A stretch of DNA of 64,000 nucleotides from Clostridium_I sp047718555 (lineage in GTDB: Bacteria; Bacillota; Clostridia; Clostridiales; Clostridiaceae). The stretch spans positions 1-64,000 of the forward strand of contig NZ_JBDNRK010000016.1 in the NCBI RefSeq assembly GCF_047718555.1. Reading direction: 5' to 3'. Under the pieces are notes generated by a model. The model ran no database searches and was not told the DNA's origin. It saw only the letters and a program-made list of their open reading frames with translations. Below are positions 44,476 through 52,082 of this stretch, piece by piece. Numbering within the stretch: the first letter of the stretch is position 1; each line of letters begins with the position of its first letter. A program made the translations under genes and the position numbers.

Positions 44476-44616
44476 TTGGCACACTTTTGGCTATTTGCAA
44501 CCGCTAACACCAATATATTTGTTATCCTCTTAATTACCTATATTCTTATAGTAAAATTTGTTTCAGCCCACAAAATCAGCCGTAAGTATCGGCACTATTA
44601 CAATGCTATTTTCTAA
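44476..44616 (+). CDS. Small one-span membrane peptide, unknown
   Basis: A 46-codon frame starting TTG at 44476 with AGGGGG 9 bases before it. It contains one clear hydrophobic helix (NIFVILLITYILIVKFV) followed by a basic tail (SAHKISRKYRHYY), so the tail should lie inside. A strong hairpin (GGCACTA/TAGTGCC, 44590-44634) overlaps its end. It could be a real small protein of the accessory block or a fragment of a larger one; no family was recognised. Confidence 0.35.
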   Translation: MAHFWLFATANTNIFVILLITYILIVKFVSAHKISRKYRHYYNAIF

Positions 44617-44772
44617 TGCATTGCTGGTAGTGCCGACATTTTAGTGTTTTAAGGCATTTTTCTTACTATATTTATGTATTATATTTTCATATAAATCTTC
44701 CTGCTTAAATCGCAGGGGTTTCCATGCGAATAGGTAAATGAAAACGTGCGATTTTAGACAGGAGGAGAGTAA

Positions 44773-44844
44773 ATGGAATTAATCGGTGTTTGTCAAGCAT
44801 GTTGTCGCATGAATCTTTGGGGATGCTTTAATCCTCAATATTAA
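44773..44844 (+). CDS. Possible cysteine-rich micropeptide
   Basis: AGGAGGAG followed by ATG at 44773 opens a 23-codon frame with four cysteines (VCQACC and WGCFNP), ending inside the tail of the convergent MerR gene. A stem AAATCGCA/TGCGATTT (44706-44757) lies just upstream. The ribosome site is excellent, but so short a frame may equally be the stump of a lost gene. Confidence 0.22.
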   Translation: MELIGVCQACCRMNLWGCFNPQY

Positions 44845-45226
44845 TTAGATTGCTATTATACTTAACTTTTCCAACAAGTACATCATCATAGAATTGTTGC
44901 TTATTGTCAATAAAATCAACACATTCGTTCAATTCTAGTATTCTATTCATTAAATCTACTTTCTGTTTATTTAACATTCTCTTGCGTTCAGGAATGGTTG
45001 ATTGACCTTTCAGACATAGGCTAAGATAGATTTTCATATCTTTAATACTCATTCCACATTTTTTAAGGCAAAATAGGCTGTTAATCCAATTAATATCTCT
45101 ATCATCAAAAATTCTATAGTTGTTTTTATCTCTTTTCACATTTGGGACTAATCCCTCATTGCAATAAAACTTTAGAGTTTCATATGTCATGCCTACTTTT
45201 TGGCATGCCTCTTTCATTGTATACAT
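44828..45226 (-). CDS. MerR family transcriptional regulator
   Basis: 132 residues: N-terminal winged HTH (YTMKEACQKVGMTYETLKFY, then GLVPNVKRDKNNYRIFDDRD) and a coiled-coil dimerisation helix (RKRMLNKQKVDLMNRILELN). There is no metal-binding cysteine pair at the C-terminus, so it fits the aldehyde/drug-sensing branch. The ATG at 45226 has GGGGGG before it; a longer in-frame start would overlap the promoter. It diverges from an aldo/keto reductase whose promoter has the 19-bp spacer typical of MerR-activated genes. Confidence 0.9.
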   Translation of the reverse strand: MYTMKEACQKVGMTYETLKFYCNEGLVPNVKRDKNNYRIFDDRDINWINSLFCLKKCGMSIKDMKIYLSLCLKGQSTIPERKRMLNKQKVDLMNRILELNECVDFIDNKQQFYDDVLVGKVKYNSNLINIED

Positions 45227-45261
45227 ATTATTTTCCCCCCCAAAAAAAGATATTTCAAGTA

Positions 45262-45292
45262 TTGACCGGTAGTAACAACCGTGAACTATAAT
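45262..45292 (+). promoter_or_regulatory. MerR-type promoter of the aldo/keto reductase operon
   Basis: TTGACC (45262-45267) and TATAAT (45287-45292) are 19 bp apart, too long for unaided polymerase and characteristic of MerR activation. The spacer holds an imperfect dyad, ACCGGTAGT / ACAACCGT. It faces the reductase gene and lies 36 bp from the merR start codon. Confidence 0.8.
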
Positions 45293-45393
45293 CGTATTGT
45301 ACGACAAAATACGTTATGAATCAAGAAGAATAAAAATTGAAAGAGAGATAACAATAAAATTAATATAAATTTATAATTTAGGAGGAAGAAAAA

Positions 45394-46254
45394 ATGGAAT
45401 TTGTAACATTAAACAATGGGGTAAAAATGCCTCTTTTAGGATATGGAGTTTTTCAGGTATCCCAAGAAGAGTGTGAAAGATGTGTATTGGACGCAATTAA
45501 GGTGGGCTATCGTTTAATTGATACTGCACAATCATACTTTAATGAAGAATCAGTGGGAAATGCTATTGAAAAATGTGGCATACCTCGTGAAGAATTATTT
45601 ATTACCACGAAAGTATGGATAGAACACTATGGTTATGAAAAAACAAAAGCATCTGTTTTTGAATCAATGAAAAAGTTAAAAACGGATTATTTGGATTTGG
45701 TTTTGTTGCATCAACCTTTTAATGATTATTATGGTTCTTATCGTGCTTTAGAGGAACTGTATAGAAAAGGGAAAATAAGAGCTATAGGAGTGAGTAATTT
45801 CTATCCTGACAGACTGTCTGATATCTGTGCTTTTAACGAAATCACTCCTCAGGTAAACCAGGTAGAAACAAATCCGTTGAACCAACAGATAAAGGCTCAA
45901 GAGAATATGGTTAAGAACAAAGTTCAAATTGAGGCATGGGCTCCCTTTGGTGAAGGCAAAAATAATATGTTTACTAATTCTACTTTGATTAGTATCGGTG
46001 AAAAATATGAAAAGTCAGCAGCTCAAGTTATTTTAAGATGGTTAATTCAAAGAAATGTCGTTGCTTTACCAAAATCTACACATATTGAAAGAATGCATGA
46101 AAACTTCGATATATTTGATTTTGAGTTGTCTAAGGAGGATATGGATGCAATAAAGACATTAGATACAGGTAATAGTTTATTCTTTTCACATCAAGAAGCA
46201 AGTACTGTTGATTTCTTCGTGGAACTTATTAATAAAAGACGAAATATACAATAG
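45394..46254 (+). CDS. Aldo/keto reductase, AKR5-like
   Basis: 286 residues. The tetrad is D43, Y48, K73 and H106 (RLIDTAQSYFNE, FITTKVWI, LLHQPF), with GVSNF and the C-terminal LPKSTHIERMHENFDIF cofactor segment. It resembles 2,5-diketogluconate reductase / methylglyoxal reductase-type enzymes that detoxify carbonyls with NADPH. AGGAGG precedes the ATG. It is the first gene of a plus-strand set with an FMN reductase, driven by the MerR-type promoter, so aldehyde or electrophile stress is the probable inducer. Confidence 0.92.
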   Translation: MEFVTLNNGVKMPLLGYGVFQVSQEECERCVLDAIKVGYRLIDTAQSYFNEESVGNAIEKCGIPREELFITTKVWIEHYGYEKTKASVFESMKKLKTDYLDLVLLHQPFNDYYGSYRALEELYRKGKIRAIGVSNFYPDRLSDICAFNEITPQVNQVETNPLNQQIKAQENMVKNKVQIEAWAPFGEGKNNMFTNSTLISIGEKYEKSAAQVILRWLIQRNVVALPKSTHIERMHENFDIFDFELSKEDMDAIKTLDTGNSLFFSHQEASTVDFFVELINKRRNIQ

Positions 46255-46279
46255 AAAAGGTATCCAGGGGGGAAATGAA

Positions 46280-46897
46280 ATGAAAGTATTATTAATTAAT
46301 GGCAGTCCAAATATGAATGGATGTACCTATACAGCATTAACAGAAGTAGAAAAAACTTTAAATGAAGCAGGTGTCGATACTGAAATCATTCATGTTGGCA
46401 ATAAAGATCTTCGTGGATGCATTGGATGTCGTCAATGTAAAAAGAATGGAAAATGTGTATTTAATGATTTAATTAATGAAGTTGCGCCTAAATTTGAAGA
46501 GTGTGATGGAATAGTTATTGGTTCGCCAGTATATTTTGCTTCGGCAAACGGAACTCTTGTCTCATTTATTGATCGATTATTTTATAGTGTTCCATTTGAC
46601 AAAACAATGAAGGTTGGTGCAGCAGTTGTTTCAGCAAGAAGAGGTGGATGCTCAGCTACTTTTGATGAAATCAATAAATATTTTACGATTTCAGGTATGC
46701 CAGTTGCTTCTAGTCAATACTGGAACAGTGTTCATGGATATACACCAGATGATGTTCGAAAAGACGAAGAAGGATTGCAGACAATGCGTACATTGGGTAA
46801 AAATATGGCATTTTTAATCAAGAGTATTTCATTAGGAAAAGAAAAGTTCGGCTTACCAGAAAAAGAGACTAGGATTGGGACCAATTTTATTCGATAG
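46280..46897 (+). CDS. NADPH-dependent FMN reductase / flavodoxin-like protein
   Basis: 205 residues of the flavodoxin-fold FMN reductase family: KVLLINGSPNMNGCTYTAL phosphate loop, a cysteine cluster RGCIGCRQCKKNGKC (CxxCxxC-like, as in iron-sulfur flavoproteins), and IGSPVYFASANGTLVSFIDR. The ATG at 46280 follows GGGGGG; the longer frame overlaps the reductase stop. It lies 25 bp downstream of the aldo/keto reductase and is co-transcribed with it, so it should belong to the same MerR-controlled stress response. Confidence 0.88.
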   Translation: MKVLLINGSPNMNGCTYTALTEVEKTLNEAGVDTEIIHVGNKDLRGCIGCRQCKKNGKCVFNDLINEVAPKFEECDGIVIGSPVYFASANGTLVSFIDRLFYSVPFDKTMKVGAAVVSARRGGCSATFDEINKYFTISGMPVASSQYWNSVHGYTPDDVRKDEEGLQTMRTLGKNMAFLIKSISLGKEKFGLPEKETRIGTNFIR

Positions 46898-46932
46898 AGA
46901 TTTAATAATTTGTGGACAGAAGGAGAAAAACA

Positions 46933-47133
46933 ATGGGATTTTATTTTACTGCCACTGGCAATAGTCTGTATGTAGCAAAGCAGTTTGACGCAAATCTTAT
47001 CAGTATCCCGCAGGTTATTAATAATGATAATTTGAGTTTTCAGGATGAAACAATCGGCATTGTCTGTCCTGTTTTTGACAATCTGCCTCCACAGTTTGTC
47101 ATTGACTTTATTGATGTTAGTATATTAGTGTAG
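46933..47133 (+). pseudogene. Truncated EFR1-family ferredoxin/flavodoxin gene
   Basis: AAGGAG 7 bases before ATG 46933 opens MGFYFTATGNSLYVAKQF, the flavodoxin start of EFR1-type proteins (about 260 residues with C-terminal ferredoxin cysteines). The frame stops after 66 codons at DNLPPQFVIDFID; the rest, including the iron-sulfur part, is missing. The break lies about 110 bp from the rlmH end, consistent with a deletion at the edge of the integrated block. Confidence 0.75.
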
Positions 47134-47192
47134 ACACGTGTAACTTAATTTTAGATTTAGTTCTGTCACATCTTTCTTATAGTCTGCTTCAA

Positions 47193-47217
47193 GGACTTAC
47201 TTCTCACAGTAAGTCCT
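47193..47217. terminator. Hairpin downstream of the EFR1 fragment and rlmH
   Basis: GGACTTACT (47193-47201) pairs perfectly with AGTAAGTCC (47209-47217). It stands between the convergent EFR1 remnant and rlmH. Confidence 0.55.
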
Positions 47218-47244
47218 CCAACATTTTTACCGAAAAAATCTACG

Positions 47245-47724
47245 TTATTTATGGTACGGTTCACCCTTCATAATCCTAAATCCTCTATAAATCTGTTCCA
47301 GCAATATAACTCTCATTAACTGATGCGGAAATGTCATCTTAGAAAAACACAGTTTATAATCTGCTCTTTTTAAAACTACTGAGGATAAACCCAGTGATCC
47401 ACCGATAACAAATGCTATGTTACTTTCTCCCTTTATACCTAGGTCTTTAATAAAATCCGATAGTTCCTCAGAAGATAACATTTTACCCTTTAAATCCAAA
47501 GCTATCACGTAAGCATTATCCTTTAAACATTTAAGTATGCCTTCTCCCTCTTTATCCTTTATGCTTTCTTCTTCCTTTAAAGAGGCATTATCGGGAGTCT
47601 TTTCATCTTGAACTTCTACTATATCTAGCTTACAATATCTAGAAAGCCTTTTCCTATATTCATCTATGGCGTCCCTAAGATATTTTTCTTTTATTTTTCC
47701 TACTGTAATTAGAGTTATATTCAC
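47245..47724 (-). CDS. rlmH: 23S rRNA pseudouridine-1915 N3-methyltransferase
   Basis: 159 residues, full RlmH length: NITLITVGKIKEKYLRDAID at the N-terminus, SAM-binding FVIGGSLGLS in the SPOUT knot, and the invariant C-terminus GFRIMKGEPYHK. It methylates the pseudouridine of helix 69 in 70S ribosomes. It is the last gene of the murA-walJ run. Its final codons recur as a direct repeat at 42588-42610, marking it as an integration site. Confidence 0.97.
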   Translation of the reverse strand: MNITLITVGKIKEKYLRDAIDEYRKRLSRYCKLDIVEVQDEKTPDNASLKEEESIKDKEGEGILKCLKDNAYVIALDLKGKMLSSEELSDFIKDLGIKGESNIAFVIGGSLGLSSVVLKRADYKLCFSKMTFPHQLMRVILLEQIYRGFRIMKGEPYHK

Positions 47725-47742
47725 AATGCTATTCTCCTATAA

Positions 47743-48624
47743 TCATTTTGACCAGTATATTGGTGGAGTAAGTGATATGGGTAACTTTGTGTGAGAATCA
47801 CCTTTCGCCGTGTTAATCTGGGCTTGGGTAAGAAAGATACTATGGGTGAGGTTAGCTCCTCTAAGGTCAGCATCTCGCAAATCAGCTCCGATGAGATCAG
47901 CCCCATTCAAATCCACGCCTCTGAGATCAGCCGCAATAAGGTAGGCTCCTCTCAAATTTTCACATCTCAGATCTTTTTTTCTGAGATCTGCGCCAATAAG
48001 GTCTAATCCTCGACCAAGAGTCTTTTGGTGCATTGAAGAAGTCTTCTTCCCACGGGGAACTTTGCTTCGCACCAATTCGCTAGTCTGTAGAAGTAGAGTA
48101 TTAACATGTCCACGGTGTGCTGTCAAATCTAGTGCTATGAGGGAGTCAGGACTGAGGCAAGTGAGTCGTTCAGTCTCATTAAGCATGGAGCCGAGTTCAT
48201 CTTGGATATGATGGGCCTGTTGCAGCGTAAGTGATTCTGCCAGATACCAGAGCATTTCATGGATCTGACGCATAATCAGGAAGACCTCATACATTTGCTT
48301 AGCGGATTCTGGAACTTGCCGCCAGTCATGCCCACCATAGGTGACTTGAGCAACCTTTTGACCCGCACCAAAACAGTCATAGGCAGTGCACCCTTTAAGT
48401 CCCAGCTTTCTGAGACTTTTGTGAACGCCGCATCGAAAGTCTGATTGTAGGTTAATACAAGGCTTACCAGCATCTTTGTCAATAGGGAAGCCTTCTGAAG
48501 CTGAAAAGTACAATGCAACACAACAAAAGCCGAAACAGTTTTCGCAGTCAGCTCGCAGATTGCTGCAACTCATATCAGAAAAAGATAATATTGAATTATT
48601 CTTGTTTCCATAGGAATATTTCAT
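47743..48624 (-). CDS. Pentapeptide-repeat protein with cysteine-rich N-terminus
   Basis: 293 residues. The N-terminal third carries many cysteines (CENCFGFCC, FRCGVHK, GCTAYDCFG), suggesting metal binding. A helical middle follows, then a C-terminal right-handed beta-helix of A(D/N)LxG repeats (about 215-270: LIGADLRKKDLRCENL and onwards). Some pentapeptide proteins protect gyrase; here the role is unknown. Base composition is visibly richer in GC than the neighbours, and it separates rlmH from the rest of the housekeeping run, so acquisition by transfer is likely. Confidence 0.85.
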   Translation of the reverse strand: MKYSYGNKNNSILSFSDMSCSNLRADCENCFGFCCVALYFSASEGFPIDKDAGKPCINLQSDFRCGVHKSLRKLGLKGCTAYDCFGAGQKVAQVTYGGHDWRQVPESAKQMYEVFLIMRQIHEMLWYLAESLTLQQAHHIQDELGSMLNETERLTCLSPDSLIALDLTAHRGHVNTLLLQTSELVRSKVPRGKKTSSMHQKTLGRGLDLIGADLRKKDLRCENLRGAYLIAADLRGVDLNGADLIGADLRDADLRGANLTHSIFLTQAQINTAKGDSHTKLPISLTPPIYWSK

Positions 48625-48682
48625 GTTTATTTACCTCATATATTGCAATAAATTATATTCATTGCATCTAAGCAGATTCTAA

Positions 48683-49855
48683 CTAAATTTTTCTACTCTT
48701 TGCCTTTTCTCTAAGAGTTGCTAATCTTTTAACAGCTTCAATTAAGGTCTCATCCTTCTTTGCAAAATGAAATCTTATGTAGTTATTTACATCTTCTTTA
48801 AAAAAGCTTGAACCAGGTACTGCTGCTACTCCCACTTCTTTTGCCAGCCATTCACAGAATTCCATGTCACTACCCTTAGTAAATTCTGATATATCCACCA
48901 TAACATAATATGCACCTTCAGGTTTTGTATACTTGAGGCCAGCCTCATCAAGCCCTTTAAGGAAAAGATCCCTTTTCTTAGTATACAATTCTCCTAGAGA
49001 TTCATAGTATTCATCAGGTAAATTGAGCCCTGCTAAAACCGCTGCTTGAAGTGGTGCTGCTGCACCAACGGTTAAAAAGTCGTGAACCTTTTTGGCATTT
49101 TCTATTATACCTTCTGGGGCGATAACATATCCGATTCTCCACCCTGTTATGGCATAGGTTTTAGATAGTGAACTGCAGGAAATTGTACGTTCAAACATTC
49201 CCGGTAATGCTGTCATATAATTATGCTTATATGGTTTCATAACTATGTGTTCATATACTTCGTCTGTAATTACAAAGGTATCATATTCTTTAGCTAAGTT
49301 CCCAATAAACTGAAGTTCTTCTATGGTAAAAACCTTTCCTGTTGGATTAGATGGATTACACAATATGATTGCCTTTGGCTTTTGCTGAAATGCTCTTATA
49401 AGTTCTTCTTTATCAAAATTAAATTCCGGTGGTTTTAAAGGAACATATATAGGCACTGCCCCACATAGAATAGCATCTGCCCCATAGTTTTCATAGAAAG
49501 GAGAAAATACTACAACTTTATCACCTGGATCACAAGCTGTCATCATTGAAACCATCATTGCTTCTGTACTTCCACAGGTAACAACTATCTCTTTATTTGG
49601 ATCTATGGGAATGCCCATAAATTTTGTCTGCTTTTTTGCCAATGCTTCTCTTAGTTTTTGTGACCCCCAGGTAATTTCATATTGATGTGGTCCTTCTTCT
49701 GCTACTTTTACAAGAGCCTCTTTAATTTCCTTTGGTGGATCAAAATCTGGAAATCCCTGTGATAAATTTATAGCACCATATTTATTTGATATTCTCGTCA
49801 TTTTACGAATAACCGATTCTGTAAAACCATTTAACCTCTCACTTATTTGTGGCAT
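48683..49855 (-). CDS. Class I/II pyridoxal-phosphate aminotransferase
   Basis: 390 residues: NLSQGFPDFDPP, a CGSTEAMM glycine loop, NPSNPTGKV, TDEVYEH, and the PLP-lysine in SSLSKTYAITGWRIGYV. This matches the aspartate/kynurenine/methionine-type aminotransferase subfamily (PatA/MtnE-like). Substrate range cannot be fixed from sequence. GAGAGG lies 11 bases before the ATG. It sits between the SEC-C gene and the pentapeptide gene on the minus strand. Confidence 0.93.
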   Translation of the reverse strand: MPQISERLNGFTESVIRKMTRISNKYGAINLSQGFPDFDPPKEIKEALVKVAEEGPHQYEITWGSQKLREALAKKQTKFMGIPIDPNKEIVVTCGSTEAMMVSMMTACDPGDKVVVFSPFYENYGADAILCGAVPIYVPLKPPEFNFDKEELIRAFQQKPKAIILCNPSNPTGKVFTIEELQFIGNLAKEYDTFVITDEVYEHIVMKPYKHNYMTALPGMFERTISCSSLSKTYAITGWRIGYVIAPEGIIENAKKVHDFLTVGAAAPLQAAVLAGLNLPDEYYESLGELYTKKRDLFLKGLDEAGLKYTKPEGAYYVMVDISEFTKGSDMEFCEWLAKEVGVAAVPGSSFFKEDVNNYIRFHFAKKDETLIEAVKRLATLREKAKSRKI

Positions 49856-49905
49856 ACTCTATCAATCCTCTCGTTACCGTCTTTATAACTATGTATAAAT
49901 ATTAT

Positions 49906-50406
49906 TTAGTTTTTACCGCAGCACTGCTTATATTTTTTACCGCTGCCACAAGGACATGGTTCATTTCTGCCGACTTTATTTTTATTCACTACAGTTTTTG
50001 AATTTTTCCAATTGTTATGTATTTCTTTTCTCTTTTCCTTTGAAAAAATTCCTTCCCATTGAGGAAGCTCGTATAAATAGTCTGCCTTTGCTTCCAGCAT
50101 ATTAAAATACAATTTTTCGAAATCTATATTTATTACTATATTATCATCTTCACTAAGTTTCTCTAAATCCAATGGTTCAGTCAAACTATCATTTATTCCA
50201 TCTAAAAAGCCCATGAAAAAAATATTATCAATTTCAAATTCTTTTGCCAAATCTTCAATTTTTCCATCTATATGTTTGTCATGATTAGCTAATACCTTTG
50301 TATATACTTTTGTTTCAATAGCTCCATATTCCTGCCAAAAAGCTGCTTCCCCTCTAGTTTTTACATACTCCACTACCATATCTGTCCAATTTTTATATAA
50401 ACTCAT
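49906..50406 (-). CDS. SEC-C motif protein
   Basis: 166 residues ending in a SEC-C zinc motif (NEPCPCGSGKKYKQCCGK), as at the SecA C-terminus. The N-terminal 130 residues are helical and acidic with no recognised domain. SEC-C motifs bind zinc and often mediate contact with SecB or ribosomes; the specific role is unknown. AAGGAG precedes the ATG. It lies in the minus-strand run between the CxxH/CxxC gene and the aminotransferase. Confidence 0.85.
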   Translation of the reverse strand: MSLYKNWTDMVVEYVKTRGEAAFWQEYGAIETKVYTKVLANHDKHIDGKIEDLAKEFEIDNIFFMGFLDGINDSLTEPLDLEKLSEDDNIVINIDFEKLYFNMLEAKADYLYELPQWEGIFSKEKRKEIHNNWKNSKTVVNKNKVGRNEPCPCGSGKKYKQCCGKN

Positions 50407-50421
50407 ATGTAATTTCTCCTT

Positions 50422-50580
50422 TTATCTACTTAATTTATATTTAGCCTGTTTTTCGCAATAATCACATTTATGTCCTGTTACCTCAATTACATCAGGAAAT
50501 TCTTCATTTTCTACGAGATAGTCATCAAAAGCTCTATCTAAATGCTCTTCACAGAAATATTTACTTTTTTCTTCTTCCAT
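50422..50580 (-). CDS. CxxH/CxxC small zinc-binding protein
   Basis: A 52-residue frame with AGGA 8 bases before ATG 50580: FCEEHLDRAFDDYLVENEEF, then GHKCDYCEKQAKY. The CxxH and CxxC pairs are the signature of the small CxxH/CxxC family found near rlmH in Firmicutes, presumably a zinc ribbon of unknown role. Its start overlaps the end of the GerMN gene (stop at 50561), so translation is coupled. Confidence 0.85.
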   Translation of the reverse strand: MEEEKSKYFCEEHLDRAFDDYLVENEEFPDVIEVTGHKCDYCEKQAKYKLSR

Positions 50581-51130
50581 CTATATCATCCTTTCCAAAA
50601 GGCTTTGATATATCAAAATTCCCACCAAGAGTATCCGTATCTTTATTGTCAATTTGTATTTTTATCTTTTTTACAGAGGATAGCTGTTCTAAAGATGCCA
50701 CTAAACTCTTTAATACCGCCTCTTCCTTAATTGGAGTCATAGGAACTCTGGCATCATCACTGAGATTTATAAATGCAATATCATTATTTATAGAAAAACT
50801 TAAAAGCTTAGTGCTCTTAGGTAGAACAGGTTTTAACTTACTTTCTAAGCCCGGTCCTTTTATAAGCTCGTTAATAATCAATTCTCCTATAAGTTCATCC
50901 TTTTTAATTAATCTTTCCTCTTGAGCTATCTCTGCTTTTTTTTCGCTTTGTGATGCATCAAAGTACAGATTTAAATCAATCGCCTGCCCATTTTCCTTAT
51001 ATAACTTTACATTTTCTATTTTGCTGTTTAAGTTTTCATTAGCTTTCTCATTCCTTAATGAACAAGAACTCAACATTAAACTAGAACATACCAGTACAAT
51101 ACACATACTGGAACCTAATACTCTTTTCAT
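50561..51130 (-). CDS. GerMN-domain lipoprotein
   Basis: 189 residues with a lipoprotein signal (hydrophobic 4-20, lipobox LMLSSC, cysteine about 23) and a GerMN domain (LIGELIINELIKGPGLESKL to NISDDARVP-like region). GerMN proteins such as GerM help outer spore-membrane and cortex assembly, binding at the cell surface. It is one domain where Bacillus GerM has two. It is co-directional with walJ and murA upstream and overlaps the CxxH/CxxC gene downstream. Confidence 0.88.
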   Translation of the reverse strand: MKRVLGSSMCIVLVCSSLMLSSCSLRNEKANENLNSKIENVKLYKENGQAIDLNLYFDASQSEKKAEIAQEERLIKKDELIGELIINELIKGPGLESKLKPVLPKSTKLLSFSINNDIAFINLSDDARVPMTPIKEEAVLKSLVASLEQLSSVKKIKIQIDNKDTDTLGGNFDISKPFGKDDIDGRRKK

Positions 51131-51263
51131 GGAAACTCTCCTCTATAAAATAAATCTTTGCGTAAATAAGGTTTATTTTCCTCCCCAGTTTAGATCACCA
51201 CTTAAATCATGCCATTGTGAAGTTTTATATAAGCTTATAATAACCAGTCATAGAATTAAATTG

Positions 51264-52049
51264 CTAGAATTCAGTATATCCACTTGGCATATCTCTTTTT
51301 GCCATAGTTATTTCTATATCTTTATCTATTTTTATACCAGAAGCATTCAACACATTTACTACAGTCTTAAAGGCTAACTCTGGATAATTATTTGTTTTAC
51401 TCAAGTGGCCTAAAATAATTTTTTTCCTTTTATAACCCATTATATCCATAATAGCTTTTCCACAATCCTCATTTGACAAATGACCTATATTACTTAGTAT
51501 TCTCCGCTTTAAATTATATGGATATGGTCCAAATTTAAGCATTTCTACATCATGATTGCTTTCTAAAAGTATTACCTCTGCATCTACAAGCTGTTCTTTT
51601 ACCTGATCCGAAAAATATCCTAAGTCCGTGGCTACACACACTTTTTTGCCCTTGCAGATTACAGAATAACCTGTAGGCTTTGCTGCATCATGAGGTATAT
51701 CATAGCCTACTACATCTAAATCTTTAATGCATACATTATTTTTATCCATAATTTTAATATTGTGCTCTTTTATTTTACCGACACTTTTAAACATGCCCTT
51801 CCATGTAGGTTCATTAGCATATACAGGTATATCATACTTTCTTGAAAGTACACCTACTCCCTTTACATGATCTGTATGTTCATGGGTAACAAATATACAA
51901 TCTATATTTTTAGGGCTTTCTCCTATTTTAGCTAAGGCCTCTTCTATATGTTTCCCCGGAAGACCTGCATCTATTAATATTTTTGCATTTTCAGATGCAA
52001 TAAATATACTGTTACCACTACTCCCACTGTAAAGTGAACAAAATTTCAT
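51264..52049 (-). CDS. walJ: Metallo-beta-lactamase fold exonuclease WalJ/YycJ
   Basis: 261 residues. SLYSGSSGNSIFI start, the metal motif THEHTDH (about 55-61), ATDLGYFS, and SNHDVEMLKFGPYP followed by GHLSNEDC. WalJ/YycJ is a double-strand 5' exonuclease linked in many Firmicutes to cell-wall control and mismatch repair. Here no walKR genes are adjacent; murA precedes it by about 30 bp and a GerMN lipoprotein follows. Identification is firm; physiological role in clostridia is less clear. Confidence 0.92.
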   Translation of the reverse strand: MKFCSLYSGSSGNSIFIASENAKILIDAGLPGKHIEEALAKIGESPKNIDCIFVTHEHTDHVKGVGVLSRKYDIPVYANEPTWKGMFKSVGKIKEHNIKIMDKNNVCIKDLDVVGYDIPHDAAKPTGYSVICKGKKVCVATDLGYFSDQVKEQLVDAEVILLESNHDVEMLKFGPYPYNLKRRILSNIGHLSNEDCGKAIMDIMGYKRKKIILGHLSKTNNYPELAFKTVVNVLNASGIKIDKDIEITMAKRDMPSGYTEF

Positions 52050-52082
52050 AATTTTCTCCTACATCCTAAAAAGTCCTATGTT

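Larger units (their letters stand above)
42588..47265. mobile_element. Putative remnant of an element integrated at the rlmH 3' end
   Basis: A 4.7-kb block lies between direct repeats of the last seven codons of rlmH. The 3' end of rlmH is the known integration site of SCC-type elements, whose insertion regenerates the gene end and leaves such repeats; TATCATAAATGA is shared with the SCC core. Inside are accessory genes only: LysR/DJ-1, two tiny frames, MerR/aldo-keto reductase, an FMN reductase and a cut-off EFR1 gene. No recombinase remains. The block identity is inferred from the repeats. Confidence 0.5.
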
